Shown here piece after piece: positions 35,521 to 44,711 of a DNA stretch of 64,000 nucleotides. The stretch covers positions 384,001-448,000 of the forward strand of contig NZ_CP084911.1 of NCBI RefSeq assembly GCF_020535245.1. The letters are read 5' to 3'. The position numbers and the translations under genes are program-made. The notes under the pieces were generated by a model, which saw only the letters and a list, made by a program, of their open reading frames with translations, searched no databases and was not told the origin of the DNA. The stretch's first letter is position 1, and every line of letters begins with the position of its first letter. Source of the DNA: Asticcacaulis sp. AND118 (GTDB taxonomy: Bacteria; Pseudomonadota; Alphaproteobacteria; Caulobacterales; Caulobacteraceae).

Positions 35521-36723
35521 GTGGGAAGTTTGACAGCGAAGAGGGTGGATTCACTCTCGCAGCCGGGGAAATATTCCGACGGCAATAACCTCTACTTACA
35601 CGTTTCGCGGACTGGTGCCAAGTCCTGGATTTTTAACTACCGGTGGCGCCAATTCAGAAAGGAAATGGGTCTTGGGCCTTATCCGGCAATCAGCTTGTCC
35701 GATGCGCGACAGGCAGCCCTTGGAGCACTTCGGATGCTCAAAGATCGCGACACACCTCAGGACCCGATAGCCCTTCGTAGGCAACGCCAAAAAATTGAAG
35801 TCGCAAAGCCCACCTTTGCCGTTTACTCGGAACGCCTGCTCTCGGACATCGAGTCGTAATGGCGCAATGCGAAACATGCCGGCCAATGGCACAACACACT
35901 GAAGCAATACTGCAAAATTTTCTGGAATACACCGGTCGATAAGATCGAAACGGATGACGTGTTGGCTGCATTACGCCCAATTTGGAAGAAGAAGTACGAA
36001 ACGGCTCGTCGGGTCCGCGGACGTGTTGAACGGGTGTTGGATGCTGCGATGGCACATGGTTTGCGGACTGGCGCGAACCCTGCGCGTTGGAAGGGGCACC
36101 TCGCTCATTTGCTTCCCAAACGACTGGCCGTCGACATCAAGCACCATGCAGCCATGCCCTATCTGGAATTACCTCGGTTTGTTCGACGTTTGCGCGAAAG
36201 GCAAGGGGATGGAATGAGTGCATTGGGCCTCGAGTTTCTTATTCTTTGTGCGTCGCGGTCCGGAGAAGTACTCGGCATGCGCTGGGAGGAGGTCGATTTG
36301 GAGAACAAACTATGGACCATCCCCGCCAAGCGTATGAAGGCGGCGCGCGAACATCGTGTTCCTTTGTCGGTGCGGTCAGTGGCTATTCTTACGTTCGTGC
36401 GTCCCATGGCGATAGTCGAAATTCTCAAAAACGGAGAGCAAAGGCCGACAGGGTTTGTGTTTCGCGGCCCTCGCGGCGGTGCCATGTCAGTGATGGTGTT
36501 CACGATGCTGATGCGTCGAATGAATGTTGGAGAGTTTAGCCCTCATGGGTTTAGGTCGGCGTTCAGAGACTGGGTAGGTGAAGAAACTGATTTTGCCCGC
36601 GAAACGGCAGAGGCGGCACTCGCGCACACCGTGGGTGATGCAACCGAACGCGCCTACCGGCGCGGCGACGCATTGGAAAAACGGAGAAAACTTATGGAGG
36701 CATGGGGCGATTTTTTGAAATAG
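35521..36723 (+). pseudogene. P4-type tyrosine integrase interrupted by one in-frame stop
   Basis: A full-length phage/island integrase of about 400 codons except for a TAA at 35857-35859. Before the stop is the DUF4102 arm-binding domain (LTAKRVDSLSQPGKYSDGNN, GLGPYPAISLSDAR). After it, in the same frame, come the core-binding domain (WRNAKHAGQWHNTL) and catalytic domain with the arginine in ASRSGEVLGMRW, HGFR and a candidate tyrosine in ERAYRRGD. The GTG at 35521 has AAGGA upstream. A single base change would restore the gene. It marks the left end of a decayed accessory region. Confidence 0.85.
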
Positions 36724-37174
36724 TAGCTGTCTGCTGTATGCGTGCGTGGTCCTACGTTACGCAACCACAGGAGTTCCCACCAGTTATTGATCACGGCACC
36801 GCACCGCATGAACAGATCGATCGGCTAGTTGCCGACGCGCACCCCTCATCGGCATCAGGAGGCGAGGCGAGTACCATGCCCGATATCCGGCGTGAGGCAG
36901 CCTTGTTCAAGGCAAGCGAAGCCAGATGACAGGGCTAAGGGCTCCGCTCTCGCGCGTGTAAGGGCAGAGTCCTGCGGACCGTCCCGGGCGATCTCCCCGG
37001 CCTTCCGCGCGCCGAGGCTAGCCGTCCAAAGATATCAGTCACCGCTTGAGCAGGCCGGGTGACCGGTTGGTCTCCATAGGAATCATCGAGATTATGCACA
37101 TCTCGCCCGGACAATTTGGGTAGAAATGGATGAGTTGTTGCGAACTTCGGGACAGTGGCCCGTAAGGTTCTGGC
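36724..37174. other. Non-coding stretch after the integrase
   Basis: A 451-bp region. Short open frames exist but none shows a recognisable domain, ribosome site or codon pattern. It is probably decayed island sequence. Nothing else can be supported. Confidence 0.4.
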
Positions 37175-38071
37175 TTACCCGTTTGCAAATTCACGCGCGA
37201 CCTGAAGGAACGCACTGAACGCCGCTGGCGGGTTTTTCCGTCCGGGGTAATAGAGGGCTAAGGGTGCCAAGGTTGGCGTCCAGTCTTCGAGAACGCAGAC
37301 CAGTCGCCCGGCAACAATGTCATCGCGCACATCCGCCTCCATAATATAGCCGAGCCCAACGCCCGCTTGTGCGGCAATACGGACAAGGCTCGGCTCGTCA
37401 AGGGTGAGCGCGCCCTGCACGTCGATCTGTGCCGGCTGGCCGTCCTTTTCAAATCGCCACCTGAGCAAAGCGCCATTCGGGAGGCGGGCACGAATGCAGG
37501 GATAGCGGTACAGGTCGGCGGGCTCCGCAGGCGTGCCATAAGCGCCCAGAAAGTCCGGAGAGGCGACCAACACATTGCGGCGGGCCCGGCCCAGCGGCAG
37601 GGCGATCATGTCGCTGGGCACCAGATCCAGCGGCCTTAAGCCCAGATCAAACCCCGCAGCCACGATATCGACTATCCGGCCTTCGGTGACCAGATCGACA
37701 TGCACCTGCGGGTAGCGCTGCATGAAGGCAAGGACGAGCGGGGCCATCACCTCTCTGGCGGCCGACGCAAAGGCGTTGATACGCAACGTGCCCGTGGGTG
37801 TCGCCTGAAGAGATTGCGCCGCCAGCATGGCGTCATGGATGTCGATCATGGCCGGGGCGACCCGTTCCACAAAGGCCTTCCCCGCTTCAGTGATGGATAC
37901 GCTTCGGGTCGTGCGATTGAAAAGGCGAATCCCCAGACGCCTCTCCAGCTTTGCGACCGCATTGCTCAGAGACGTCGTTGATATGCCGAGTTCAAGCGCC
38001 GCCGCCGTAAAGGAGCCCCGGCGGGCGATACACAGTACAGCGTCCAGTTCGGCCAAGACGGAGCGCATCAT
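37175..38071 (-). CDS. LysR-family transcriptional regulator
   Basis: Regulator of 298 residues. Residues 1-60 form the winged helix ([49 protein letters not shown] in segments), and residues ~90-295 the substrate-binding-like effector domain ([23 protein letters not shown]). It belongs to the large CrgA/DsdC-like group that often controls a divergent oxidoreductase. Here the divergent genes are a SnoaL-like protein and an SDR dehydrogenase, with a 135-bp shared promoter region. The effector is unknown. Confidence 0.88.
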   Translation of the reverse strand: MMRSVLAELDAVLCIARRGSFTAAALELGISTTSLSNAVAKLERRLGIRLFNRTTRSVSITEAGKAFVERVAPAMIDIHDAMLAAQSLQATPTGTLRINAFASAAREVMAPLVLAFMQRYPQVHVDLVTEGRIVDIVAAGFDLGLRPLDLVPSDMIALPLGRARRNVLVASPDFLGAYGTPAEPADLYRYPCIRARLPNGALLRWRFEKDGQPAQIDVQGALTLDEPSLVRIAAQAGVGLGYIMEADVRDDIVAGRLVCVLEDWTPTLAPLALYYPGRKNPPAAFSAFLQVAREFANG

Positions 38072-38206
38072 TATCCCTCTTCTCGAAACAACTCATCCTG
38101 CTTTGCTGCGATTATCAAGTCAATGGAGGGGGCGTAAAGTGCCTCCTATCGACGCGGAAACCGGCGGTTTCCACCCTTCGCCGACACTCAAAAGGAAAAC
38201 CCAGTC

Positions 38207-38533
38207 ATGATAAATTTGCCAAAGTCCATCGCCACCTATATCGAGGCCAATGCGCGCCTGGATGCCCAAGGCATGCTCAAGGCCTTCGCGCCCGACGCGG
38301 TCATGCATGATGAGGGCCGCGCACACAGCGGTCACGCCGAAATTCTGGCTCTGATCCAGAAAAATATCATCGCCCTCCAAGCGATCTTTGCCCCGGATAC
38401 GCTGCGCGAAGAGGACGGTTACGTGATCGTCGAAGGGCCGACTACCGGGAATTTTCGGGGCGGCCCGCTGCGCTTCACCTTTCGCTTCACCCTCGAAAAC
38501 GACCTGATCACCGCTCTGGAGGTTACCCTGTAA
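38207..38533 (+). CDS. SnoaL/NTF2-like small protein
   Basis: A 108-residue protein with the cone-shaped alpha+beta NTF2 fold pattern: [38 protein letters not shown] followed by strands [38 protein letters not shown]. Proteins of this kind are small-molecule isomerases or binding proteins, and many in this position accompany SDR enzymes. Its stop overlaps the ATG of the next gene, so the pair is cotranslated. Probably controlled by the divergent LysR regulator. No catalytic role can be assigned. Confidence 0.8.
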   Translation: MINLPKSIATYIEANARLDAQGMLKAFAPDAVMHDEGRAHSGHAEILALIQKNIIALQAIFAPDTLREEDGYVIVEGPTTGNFRGGPLRFTFRFTLENDLITALEVTL

Positions 38534-39318
38534 TGGCACGCCCGGACCCCACTGAATTCACAGATCAACGCATTCTCGTCACCGCCGGCACCAAGGGGGC
38601 CGGACGGGCTACGGTCGAACGTTTCCTCGCGGGTGGGGCGCGCGTCATCACGGCGGCGCGTGCGAAATCCGATACGCTGTCGGGCGTCGAGTTTGTTCAG
38701 GCCGACCTGACGACCCCGGAAGGCACGGCGGCCCTTGCCGGTGCGGCGGTGACGCGCTTCGGAGGCATAGACGTGCTGGTCCACGTCGTAGGGGGCTCGT
38801 CATCGCCCGCCGGTGGGTTCACGGCGCTTAGCGACGCGCACTGGCAGGCAGAGCTTGATCTGAACCTGATGACGGCCGTGCGTCTCGACCGGCTGATCGT
38901 TCCGCAAATGATCGCGCGAAAGGCTGGCGTCATCGTCCACGTCTCTTCCATTCAGCGCACACTGCCTCTGCCGGAGTCCACAATCGCCTATGCGGCCGCT
39001 AAAGCCGCCCTCTCGACCTACAGCAAAGCCCTTTCCAAGGAGCTGGGGCCGAAAGGGGTTCGGGTCAACGCCGTTTCGCCCGGGTGGATTAACACGGAGG
39101 CTACGGCCGACTTTCTGAAGCTGATTGCAGACGGCAACGGGGGCACGCTGGAAGAGGCACGCCAATGCGTCCTTCAGGCGCTGGGCGGCATCCCGCTCGG
39201 GCGGGCGGCCGAACCCACTGAAGTGGCGGAACTGATTGCCTTTTTGGCCTCTGATCGGGCCGCCTCTATTCATGGCGCAGACTACGTTATCGACGGGGGA
39301 ACGGTACCAACGGTCTGA
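38533..39318 (+). CDS. Short-chain dehydrogenase/reductase
   Basis: NAD(P)-dependent oxidoreductase of 261 residues. The nucleotide-binding motif is a variant ([16 protein letters not shown] rather than TGGxxGIG). Catalytic residues are the serine in VHVSSIQ, Tyr and Lys in [11 protein letters not shown], and PG motif [12 protein letters not shown]-terminal SDR end [19 protein letters not shown] closes the fold. It overlaps the SnoaL-like gene and is followed by a region with repeated TATCGCGA sites before a haloperoxidase-like gene. Substrate unknown. Confidence 0.9.
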   Translation: MARPDPTEFTDQRILVTAGTKGAGRATVERFLAGGARVITAARAKSDTLSGVEFVQADLTTPEGTAALAGAAVTRFGGIDVLVHVVGGSSSPAGGFTALSDAHWQAELDLNLMTAVRLDRLIVPQMIARKAGVIVHVSSIQRTLPLPESTIAYAAAKAALSTYSKALSKELGPKGVRVNAVSPGWINTEATADFLKLIADGNGGTLEEARQCVLQALGGIPLGRAAEPTEVAELIAFLASDRAASIHGADYVIDGGTVPTV

Positions 39319-39336
39319 GGCGGGGTAGTTAAAAAA

Positions 39337-39418
39337 TATCGCGAAAAACATTATCGCGAAAATAATCACTGGACACGCCTGATCTGAAGGTATAGAGACG
39401 AAAATGTTATCGCGATAA
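39337..39418. promoter_or_regulatory. Three TATCGCGA sites before the haloperoxidase-like gene
   Basis: TATCGCGA occurs at 39337-39344, 39352-39359 and 39408-39415; the last is part of the perfect palindrome TTATCGCGATAA (39407-39418). The cluster lies within 120 bp upstream of the hydrolase gene and looks like an operator array. The cognate regulator is not identified; the pattern is not the usual T-N11-A of LysR proteins. Confidence 0.55.
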
Positions 39419-39453
39419 TAAATGTCGCAAAGTTTAAATGCAGAGGTATGACC

Positions 39454-40428
39454 ATGAACGCTCTCAACAACGCCTCCCGTCGCAGTGCTCTGACGGCCGG
39501 TATCACCCTCGCCACCGCGGCTCTGACAGCGGGCGCAAGCGCCGAAGCGGCCCCCAAAACGAATCAGACCGCCCGATCCCCGTTGGATCGCGCCGAAAGC
39601 GGCTTTGTCACCACGAAGGACGGGGTTCAAATCTATTATAAGGATTGGGGACCCAGGACCGCTCAGCCGATCGTCTTCCATCACGGCTGGCCCCTCAGCG
39701 CCGATGACTGGGATGCCCAGATGATGTTCTTCCTGCTGAAGGGCTATCGCGTCATTGCGCATGATCGTCGGGGTCATGGGCGTTCGACCCAAACCCACAC
39801 TGGCAACGAGATGGACACCTATGCCGCCGATGTCGCTGCCCTGACGGATTATCTCGATCTGAAAAATGCCTTCCACGTGGGCCACTCGACGGGTGGCGGC
39901 GAGGTCGCTCACTATGTCGCTCGTGCCAAACCCGGCCGGGTCGCCAAGGCGGTGCTGATCGGTGCGGTGCCCCCGATCATGCTGAAAACACCCGCCAATC
40001 CGGGCGGCCTGCCGATGGAAGTGTTCGACGGCTTTCGCGCCGCGCTGGTGGCCAATCGCGCGCAGTTTTTCAGGGACATCCCCTCTGGTCCGTTCTTCGG
40101 TTTCAACCGTCCCGGCGCGAAAGTCAGCCAGGGCCTGATCGACAACTGGTGGCGTCAGGGCATGATGGGGGGAGCCAAGGCCCACTATGACTGCATCAAG
40201 GCCTTTTCGGAAACGGATTTCACCGAAGACCTCAAGGCCATCGCTGTCCCTGTGCTGATCATGCACGGCGATGACGACCAGATCGTGCCCATCGCTGATT
40301 CCGCTCAACTGGCCGTCAAGCTCGTCAAGAAGGGTACGCTCAAGGTCTATCCGGGACTGCCCCACGGTATGGCCACGACCCATCCCGATATAATCAATGC
40401 CGATCTGCTGGCCTTCTTTCAAGCCTAG
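39454..40428 (+). CDS. Exported alpha/beta hydrolase, non-haem haloperoxidase-like
   Basis: About 324 residues. The leader has a twin-arginine-like [20 protein letters not shown] and ends near EAAP. The hydrolase fold shows [12 protein letters not shown], the nucleophile elbow GHSTGGGE (serine), an aspartate in [10 protein letters not shown] and histidine in [10 protein letters not shown], the pattern of the cofactor-free chloroperoxidase/arylesterase group. The ATG at 39454 is preferred since AGAGG lies 7 nt upstream; an ATG at 39448 is too close. Such enzymes act as perhydrolases or esterases; halogenation in vivo is doubtful. Upstream TATCGCGA sites suggest specific regulation. A hairpin at 40479 follows. 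Confidence 0.87.
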   Translation: MNALNNASRRSALTAGITLATAALTAGASAEAAPKTNQTARSPLDRAESGFVTTKDGVQIYYKDWGPRTAQPIVFHHGWPLSADDWDAQMMFFLLKGYRVIAHDRRGHGRSTQTHTGNEMDTYAADVAALTDYLDLKNAFHVGHSTGGGEVAHYVARAKPGRVAKAVLIGAVPPIMLKTPANPGGLPMEVFDGFRAALVANRAQFFRDIPSGPFFGFNRPGAKVSQGLIDNWWRQGMMGGAKAHYDCIKAFSETDFTEDLKAIAVPVLIMHGDDDQIVPIADSAQLAVKLVKKGTLKVYPGLPHGMATTHPDIINADLLAFFQA

Positions 40429-40478
40429 CCCATGGCGTCAGGTCCCGACTAAACAACATGACCTGCTGAAAAAGGATG

Positions 40479-40507
40479 CGGCCCGACTTTTAGCCGAAGT
40501 CGGGCCG
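40479..40507 (+). terminator. Hairpin after the haloperoxidase-like gene
   Basis: An 11-bp perfect stem CGGCCCGACTT / AAGTCGGGCCG (40479-40489 and 40497-40507). The following T-run is weak, so termination may be Rho-assisted. Confidence 0.65.
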
Positions 40508-40780
40508 TTCGCTGATCTGACGCCGTCGCCTTTGAGCGCTTAGCCGGTGACTACCGTGCCCGAAAACGACCATCAGGATACAATATTCTCCAATCTAACG
40601 GATCGAGGAGCGGTGCAATACCAGCACAGTCTTTTATCAGTGGGTTGCGACCCGAGGTGTGCCCTGTGTGTCGAGGCGAGTCTGACCAAGTGGCTGGCCT
40701 TCCTCCCCCGGTAAATGGCGGCAGCGGCAAGGCTACGGCGCCGACCGGCCGGACAGGAAAGATCACTTTAGGCTTAACGC

Positions 40781-40814
40781 AAAAAGGCCGAACCCGACGG
40801 CTCGGCCTTTTCCC
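40781..40814 (-). terminator. Terminator downstream of the cspA-like pseudogene
   Basis: AAAAAGGCCGA and TCGGCCTTTT form a strong stem flanked by A-run and T-run, so it can act on both strands. It lies 25 bp past the end of the cold-shock pseudogene. Confidence 0.75.
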
Positions 40815-40838
40815 CCATGCGACGCGGCGGGTCGAAGC

Positions 40839-41048
40839 CTAAGCGACTTCGAGTTTATCCGCCGACATTTTGCCAGACTTAGTGTCACGCTGCAGTTCGT
40901 AGGTCACTTGCTGACTTCGTTAAAGGCCACGCATGCAGGCCCGCTCGATGTCACTTATGCGTACAAACACATCGTCGCACCCGTTTGTCGGCGCAATAAA
41001 TCCAAAACCTTTAGTGGCGTTAAACCACCTAACTGTACCTGCGTTCAT
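40839..41048 (-). pseudogene. CspA-type cold-shock protein gene with an internal stop
   Basis: Exactly 70 codons from ATG at 41048 to TAG at 40839, the normal CspA length. The N-terminal part reads [20 protein letters not shown] with both RNA-binding motifs (KGFGFI, DVFVRI). Codon 43 is TAA (40920-40922), where relatives have Asn-Glu-Gly. After it the same frame continues QQVTYELQRDTKSGKMSADKLEVA, a good CspA C-terminus. The change fits a one-base insertion plus a nearby one-base deletion. Too small and interrupted to be functional as read. Confidence 0.8.
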
Positions 41049-41589
41049 GATGAACCCTTTCCAAGATAGGCATCCATGCGCCATGCAATATGCAGGGCGC
41101 CTATCGAATAATTTTTGAAGGAGGGTCTGCCAATGTGTGTCGCACAGTTGGCCAATAATCAGACAAGTATAAGTCGGTATATGCTCGTAGGATTTAAAAA
41201 TTTAGATGTCAATCAATTAAAATTTAAGTTCTATAGTTCGCATCTATTTATTATAATTTCTACGCGAGGTGGTTGTCTGTAAGGCGCTGTTTTGCCCAGG
41301 GACTGAAATCGGCGCTGCGCTTAAGCGTTGGCCGTCAGGGAGGTACGATGTCGGATGGCCTGAGCCGCGACGAGAAAATGAGTTGGTGGTCGTTCACCTG
41401 CCGAAGACGACCGACTTGTCGATCATCACCAATTCGAGCAAGTTGGTCCCACACGCAACTGGATGCACTTTTGGTGTATTCCCATGTAGTTCTGTCTAAA
41501 TCCTGTCACACCGTGAGCGCAAGCAGCGCGTCACCGGTATTTTCACTCGTAGAACCCTTCGGGAGCTATCTGCTTGGTTGAGCGTAAGG
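41049..41589. other. AT-rich stretch without a supported gene
   Basis: 541 bp. 41160-41260 is strongly AT-rich and may hold the promoter region of the cold-shock pseudogene. The remainder has overlapping short frames (up to about 100 codons) with no recognisable domain; it may be gene debris. Confidence 0.4.
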
Positions 41590-42294
41590 TCAAAAAGGAT
41601 GAAATGCGACGGATAGCTTCTCGGCCATAGTTTCAATTTTATCTATATCCGCCAATAGATCTTGCCTCACTTCGATCATCACCGCCGGGACACCCCGATC
41701 ATCGCCGTGCACTGGGACTGCATAATCCTCGAGCCGATTGGTCCGATAGGGGACATTGGCACAGACATTCAGTCCACTATCACGAAGACTCTTGACCAGG
41801 CTAAGGCCTAGCTCTTCCGCGGCAGAGAATAGCACGCCCGCCTCCCATTCGCGTCTCTCGCCGTGAAAGACGGGCGTGAAGCTATGTATGCTGATCAGGT
41901 TCGTGTTGAGGCCATAGCCTTGCCGGACGTCGAGATGCTCTGAAATACGTTGATGGTAGGGCTTGAAAATCAGATTTTCGCGGCGGTCAATTTCGTCGGC
42001 GGAGAGGCCGATATTGCCGGGAATATCGGTGATTTCGGAGCGCAAGGCTATACTGTCGGGTGTACGTAGCGGGCGGTTCAGGTCGATCAGCAGGCGCGAA
42101 TAGGTGCCCAGGAAGCTGGTGGCGTCCCACCGCTTTGAAAGGGTACGTGTGAGGGCCGCCGCGCCGATGTCCCAAGCGATATGCCGGTGGAGGTCCGATA
42201 AGGCTACGCCCAAACCCCCGTATTCGTCCGGTATATGATTTGAGGCGTGCTCGCAAAGAAGCACGATCTCGGATCGTCCCTGTGCGTTTCGCAC
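41590..42294 (-). CDS. N-formylglutamate amidohydrolase family protein
   Basis: A 234-residue protein of the FGase family. Family signatures are LLCEHASNHIPDEYGGLG at the N-terminus, YSRLLIDLNRPLRTPDSI and LISIHSFTPVFHGERREW, with conserved His/Glu metal-ligand positions. The classical enzyme removes formate from N-formylglutamate in histidine breakdown, but no hut genes are present and this protein is in the shorter branch of the family often found beside transglutaminase-like genes. It follows two transglutaminase genes on the same strand, with a 26-bp gap, probably in one operon. Substrate uncertain. Confidence 0.82.
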   Translation of the reverse strand: MRNAQGRSEIVLLCEHASNHIPDEYGGLGVALSDLHRHIAWDIGAAALTRTLSKRWDATSFLGTYSRLLIDLNRPLRTPDSIALRSEITDIPGNIGLSADEIDRRENLIFKPYHQRISEHLDVRQGYGLNTNLISIHSFTPVFHGERREWEAGVLFSAAEELGLSLVKSLRDSGLNVCANVPYRTNRLEDYAVPVHGDDRGVPAVMIEVRQDLLADIDKIETMAEKLSVAFHPF

Positions 42295-42320
42295 CTCGAC
42301 AGGGGCTGGCCAGTCTGTCT

Positions 42321-43136
42321 CTATTCCGATGTGACCACCTCGTCCGTTATGACTTCGAAGCCGGTCAGGGTTGCCGGACCGAACTGCGTGGAGATGGCGA
42401 CATCGGTCGCGTCGCGGCCAATGGCCATTAGGATACGGCCGACGCGAGGGGTGTTGTGGCGGGCGTCAGCCGTATACCAATGCCCGCCAAGATAAACCTC
42501 GAACCAGCCGCTGAAATCCATGGGGAAGGGCACCGGTTCGACCTTGATGTCGCCGAGATAGCCGGTGCAATACCGGGCCGGGATGTTCAAACAGCGGCAG
42601 AGCGTTAGCGCCAAATGCGCGTAATCGCGGCAGACACCGACACGCTCTTCGAATGCATCGTACGCACTGCGCCGCGGATCAGCCAGTTGATAGTCGAAGC
42701 GAATATGCCTGTGCACGAGATCCAGCACCGCCTGCACCCGCGGCCAGCCCGCCGGCACCTGACCGAACTGCTTCCAGGCAAAGTCCGATAAGCGGTCGGT
42801 CTCGCAGTAGCGGGACCCCAGCAGATAGAGCAGGACGTCGTCAGGCAGGTCGCGGACCTCGTGTTGAGCCGCGTCATAGGGCACGTGGTCGGGGCGGCCG
42901 GTATCATAGATGACGAATTCGGTCGAGATGGTCACTGCCCCGGCCGGCGCGGTGATGCGGGTGCAGACATTGCCGAAGCTGTCGAGATAGTCCCACGCCT
43001 CTACGTCTGGAGACAAGTGAATCTCTTGTGGCACCAGGAGGTCCGCCCGGCGTGAAGGGTGGATGTTGAGGCACAGCAACATCGGCGTCGGTTGAGGGCA
43101 GGTATAGCTGAGAATATATCCGGCGCGGATCTTCAT
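42321..43136 (-). CDS. Transglutaminase-like protein, first of a tandem pair (downstream gene)
   Basis: A 271-residue cytoplasmic protein. An N-terminal beta domain (MKIRAGYILSYTCPQPTPMLL) precedes a transglutaminase-like core with the nucleophilic cysteine in ERVGVCRDYAHLALTLCRCLNIPARYCTGYL. The following strand motif reads MDFSGWFEVYLGGHWYTADARHN; the HAW histidine seen in the other two paralogues here is replaced by Ser-Gly, so the catalytic triad may use another residue or be incomplete. Its ATG overlaps the stop of the upstream transglutaminase gene by 4 bp. Family members are thought to act as proteases or amide-bond enzymes; function unknown. Confidence 0.85.
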   Translation of the reverse strand: MKIRAGYILSYTCPQPTPMLLCLNIHPSRRADLLVPQEIHLSPDVEAWDYLDSFGNVCTRITAPAGAVTISTEFVIYDTGRPDHVPYDAAQHEVRDLPDDVLLYLLGSRYCETDRLSDFAWKQFGQVPAGWPRVQAVLDLVHRHIRFDYQLADPRRSAYDAFEERVGVCRDYAHLALTLCRCLNIPARYCTGYLGDIKVEPVPFPMDFSGWFEVYLGGHWYTADARHNTPRVGRILMAIGRDATDVAISTQFGPATLTGFEVITDEVVTSE

Positions 43137-44056
43137 GGGGACCTTGGGGCGGGGCTCGGGGTGAGGGCAGGGATGTCGGCTGGATCGAGCGTCGTAACGT
43201 TAACCTGAACATCCAGCCCTAAAGAATCCATGCGGCTACCCGTGTGCGTTCCCCAAAGGGGTATAGCCTGATAGGGTGTGCGCGTGACGCCGACCCGAAT
43301 AAGGTCGCGATTGCCCACAATGCCATTTGTCGGGTCGAACTCGACCCATCCGGCCCCGGGCAGGAATACCTGCACCCAGGCATGCGTCGCGCCACCGCCC
43401 AGGACTTCACCCGTATCGCGATCAGGGACGTAGATATAGCCGGTCACGAAACGCGAGGCGAAACCGAGTGAGCGGACCGCTTCGATCATCAGCAGCGCAT
43501 AGTCCCGACAGGTGCCGCTCAGACTGCAGAGCGTCATCTCCGGCGTCTGTGTCCCGGGATTGCCGCGCCGTATGTACTTGAAGTCGGCCCGAATGGCGTG
43601 CGTCATGCTTTCCAGCAAGGTGGTGGTGTGCGTTGGCCCGTTCGGGTTGATGAAACGTCGCGCCCACGCCTGCGTGACGCCATCGTCATCGGGATATTGT
43701 CGGACGAGATAGGGTGTGAGGTCGGGCAGATCCTCCTCATCGTAACTGAACGGCCAGGTGCACGCCGGTCCATCGGTCCGGAAATGTAGTTCGTGCTGAG
43801 GGGTGTGGTCGAGAATAATGCGAGTTTCAAAGCGCAGGCGATCGGCCGTCTGATCGAATTCCGCGACGGCTATGCAGTTATTGAAGACGTCATGAACCCA
43901 GAACAGATCGCGAGTCGCAGGGAAGATGCTGAGTTCGGACAGAAGCAGGCGCTGATCGTAGCTGTCGCGAGGCCGAAACATCAGGCGGTGCTGTCCAAAT
44001 CCAACGGGCTGGCGGTAGCTGTAGGTCGTGACGTGGTGCACTTGGAGAAACGCCAT
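43133..44056 (-). CDS. Transglutaminase-like protein, second of a tandem pair (upstream gene)
   Basis: A 307-residue protein. The N-terminal beta domain begins FLQVHHVTTYSYRQPVGFGQHRLMFRPRDSYDQ, matching the transglutaminase N-terminal family. The core has cysteine in SLSGTCRDYALLMIEAVRSLGF, histidine in GGATHAWVQVFLPGAGW and aspartate in VEFDPTNG, so the triad is complete. The start at 44056 is chosen because the family N-terminus begins there; the frame is open to 44323. It overlaps the next gene by 4 bp and forms an operon with a second transglutaminase and the N-formylglutamate amidohydrolase-like gene. Confidence 0.87.
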   Translation of the reverse strand: MAFLQVHHVTTYSYRQPVGFGQHRLMFRPRDSYDQRLLLSELSIFPATRDLFWVHDVFNNCIAVAEFDQTADRLRFETRIILDHTPQHELHFRTDGPACTWPFSYDEEDLPDLTPYLVRQYPDDDGVTQAWARRFINPNGPTHTTTLLESMTHAIRADFKYIRRGNPGTQTPEMTLCSLSGTCRDYALLMIEAVRSLGFASRFVTGYIYVPDRDTGEVLGGGATHAWVQVFLPGAGWVEFDPTNGIVGNRDLIRVGVTRTPYQAIPLWGTHTGSRMDSLGLDVQVNVTTLDPADIPALTPSPAPRSP

Positions 44057-44240
44057 CGGGCTCAACTTTCTGCAGCGGTCTCGCCCTTCAGTGGCGCGCG
44101 GACCGACGCTTTCGGGTTTCGCGTAAGAAATCACGCCGTTTCTACGGATTTTTTGGCTGAGAAGCGCCGAGGTTTTGAGAGTTTGGCGCTGACAAGGCTG
44201 CAGGTGACGAAATGTGAACAGCCCTTGCAAAGTTAATTTT

Positions 44241-44268
44241 ACCATCCATATACCATCCATGTGGATGG
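44241..44268 (+). promoter_or_regulatory. Repeated ACCATCCAT operator before the RHH gene
   Basis: ACCATCCAT at 44241-44249 and 44252-44260, then the inverted TGGATGG at 44262-44268. Closely spaced direct and inverted short repeats immediately before a ribbon-helix-helix gene suggest an autoregulatory operator, though it sits only 9 bp before the ATG. Confidence 0.55.
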
Positions 44269-44276
44269 AGAGTAAT

Positions 44277-44681
44277 ATGGCTAAGAAGCCGACGCTGCCC
44301 GATAGCGAGAAGATCACGATCAATCTGGGTCATGTCGATCTCGGACATATCGACCTACTGGTTCAGGAAGGGTTTTTCTCGAATCGGACGGACTTCATTC
44401 GCACGGCCATTCGCAGTCACCTGGAGCGCCACCAGGACGCGGTACGCCAGTCCTTGTCGCGCCGGCAACTGGATATCGGCCTGCGGCGATTTACGCGCAA
44501 AGACCTGGAAGCCGTGGAGGCGACCGGCGACACGCTCAGCGTTCGGGTACTGGGCCTCGCCATCATTGATCCGGATGTTTCAGCGGAGCTGGCGCGCGCT
44601 ACCCTTTTGTCCCTTGAGGTGTTGGGCGCTCTGCAGGCGAGCCCCGAGGTCAGGGATGCCCTACGTGATCGCATAATCTAA
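44277..44681 (+). CDS. Ribbon-helix-helix (CopG-type) regulator
   Basis: A 134-residue protein. After a short lead the RHH fold is visible: EKITINLGHVDLGHIDLLVQEG then FFSNRTDFIRTAIRSHLERHQ. The C-terminal ~75 residues include LSVRVLGLAIIDPDVSAELARATLLSLEVLGALQASPEVRDAL, possibly an oligomerisation region. The ATG at 44277 is preceded by GGAG; an upstream in-frame extension overlaps the operator. Genes of this type often precede a PHB-depolymerase-like esterase, as here (30 nt gap), so it probably regulates itself and that esterase. No toxin partner of known type is next to it. Confidence 0.8.
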   Translation: MAKKPTLPDSEKITINLGHVDLGHIDLLVQEGFFSNRTDFIRTAIRSHLERHQDAVRQSLSRRQLDIGLRRFTRKDLEAVEATGDTLSVRVLGLAIIDPDVSAELARATLLSLEVLGALQASPEVRDALRDRII

Positions 44682-44711
44682 TTTTGCGTTTTTGAGTTTT
44701 GGAGTCCGTCA

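Noticed and set aside
36829-37062. Short frame after the integrase
   Set aside because: No family similarity or start signal; probably gene debris.
41273-41581. Frame of about 100 codons upstream of the amidohydrolase-like gene
   Set aside because: Composition and lack of motifs do not support a gene.
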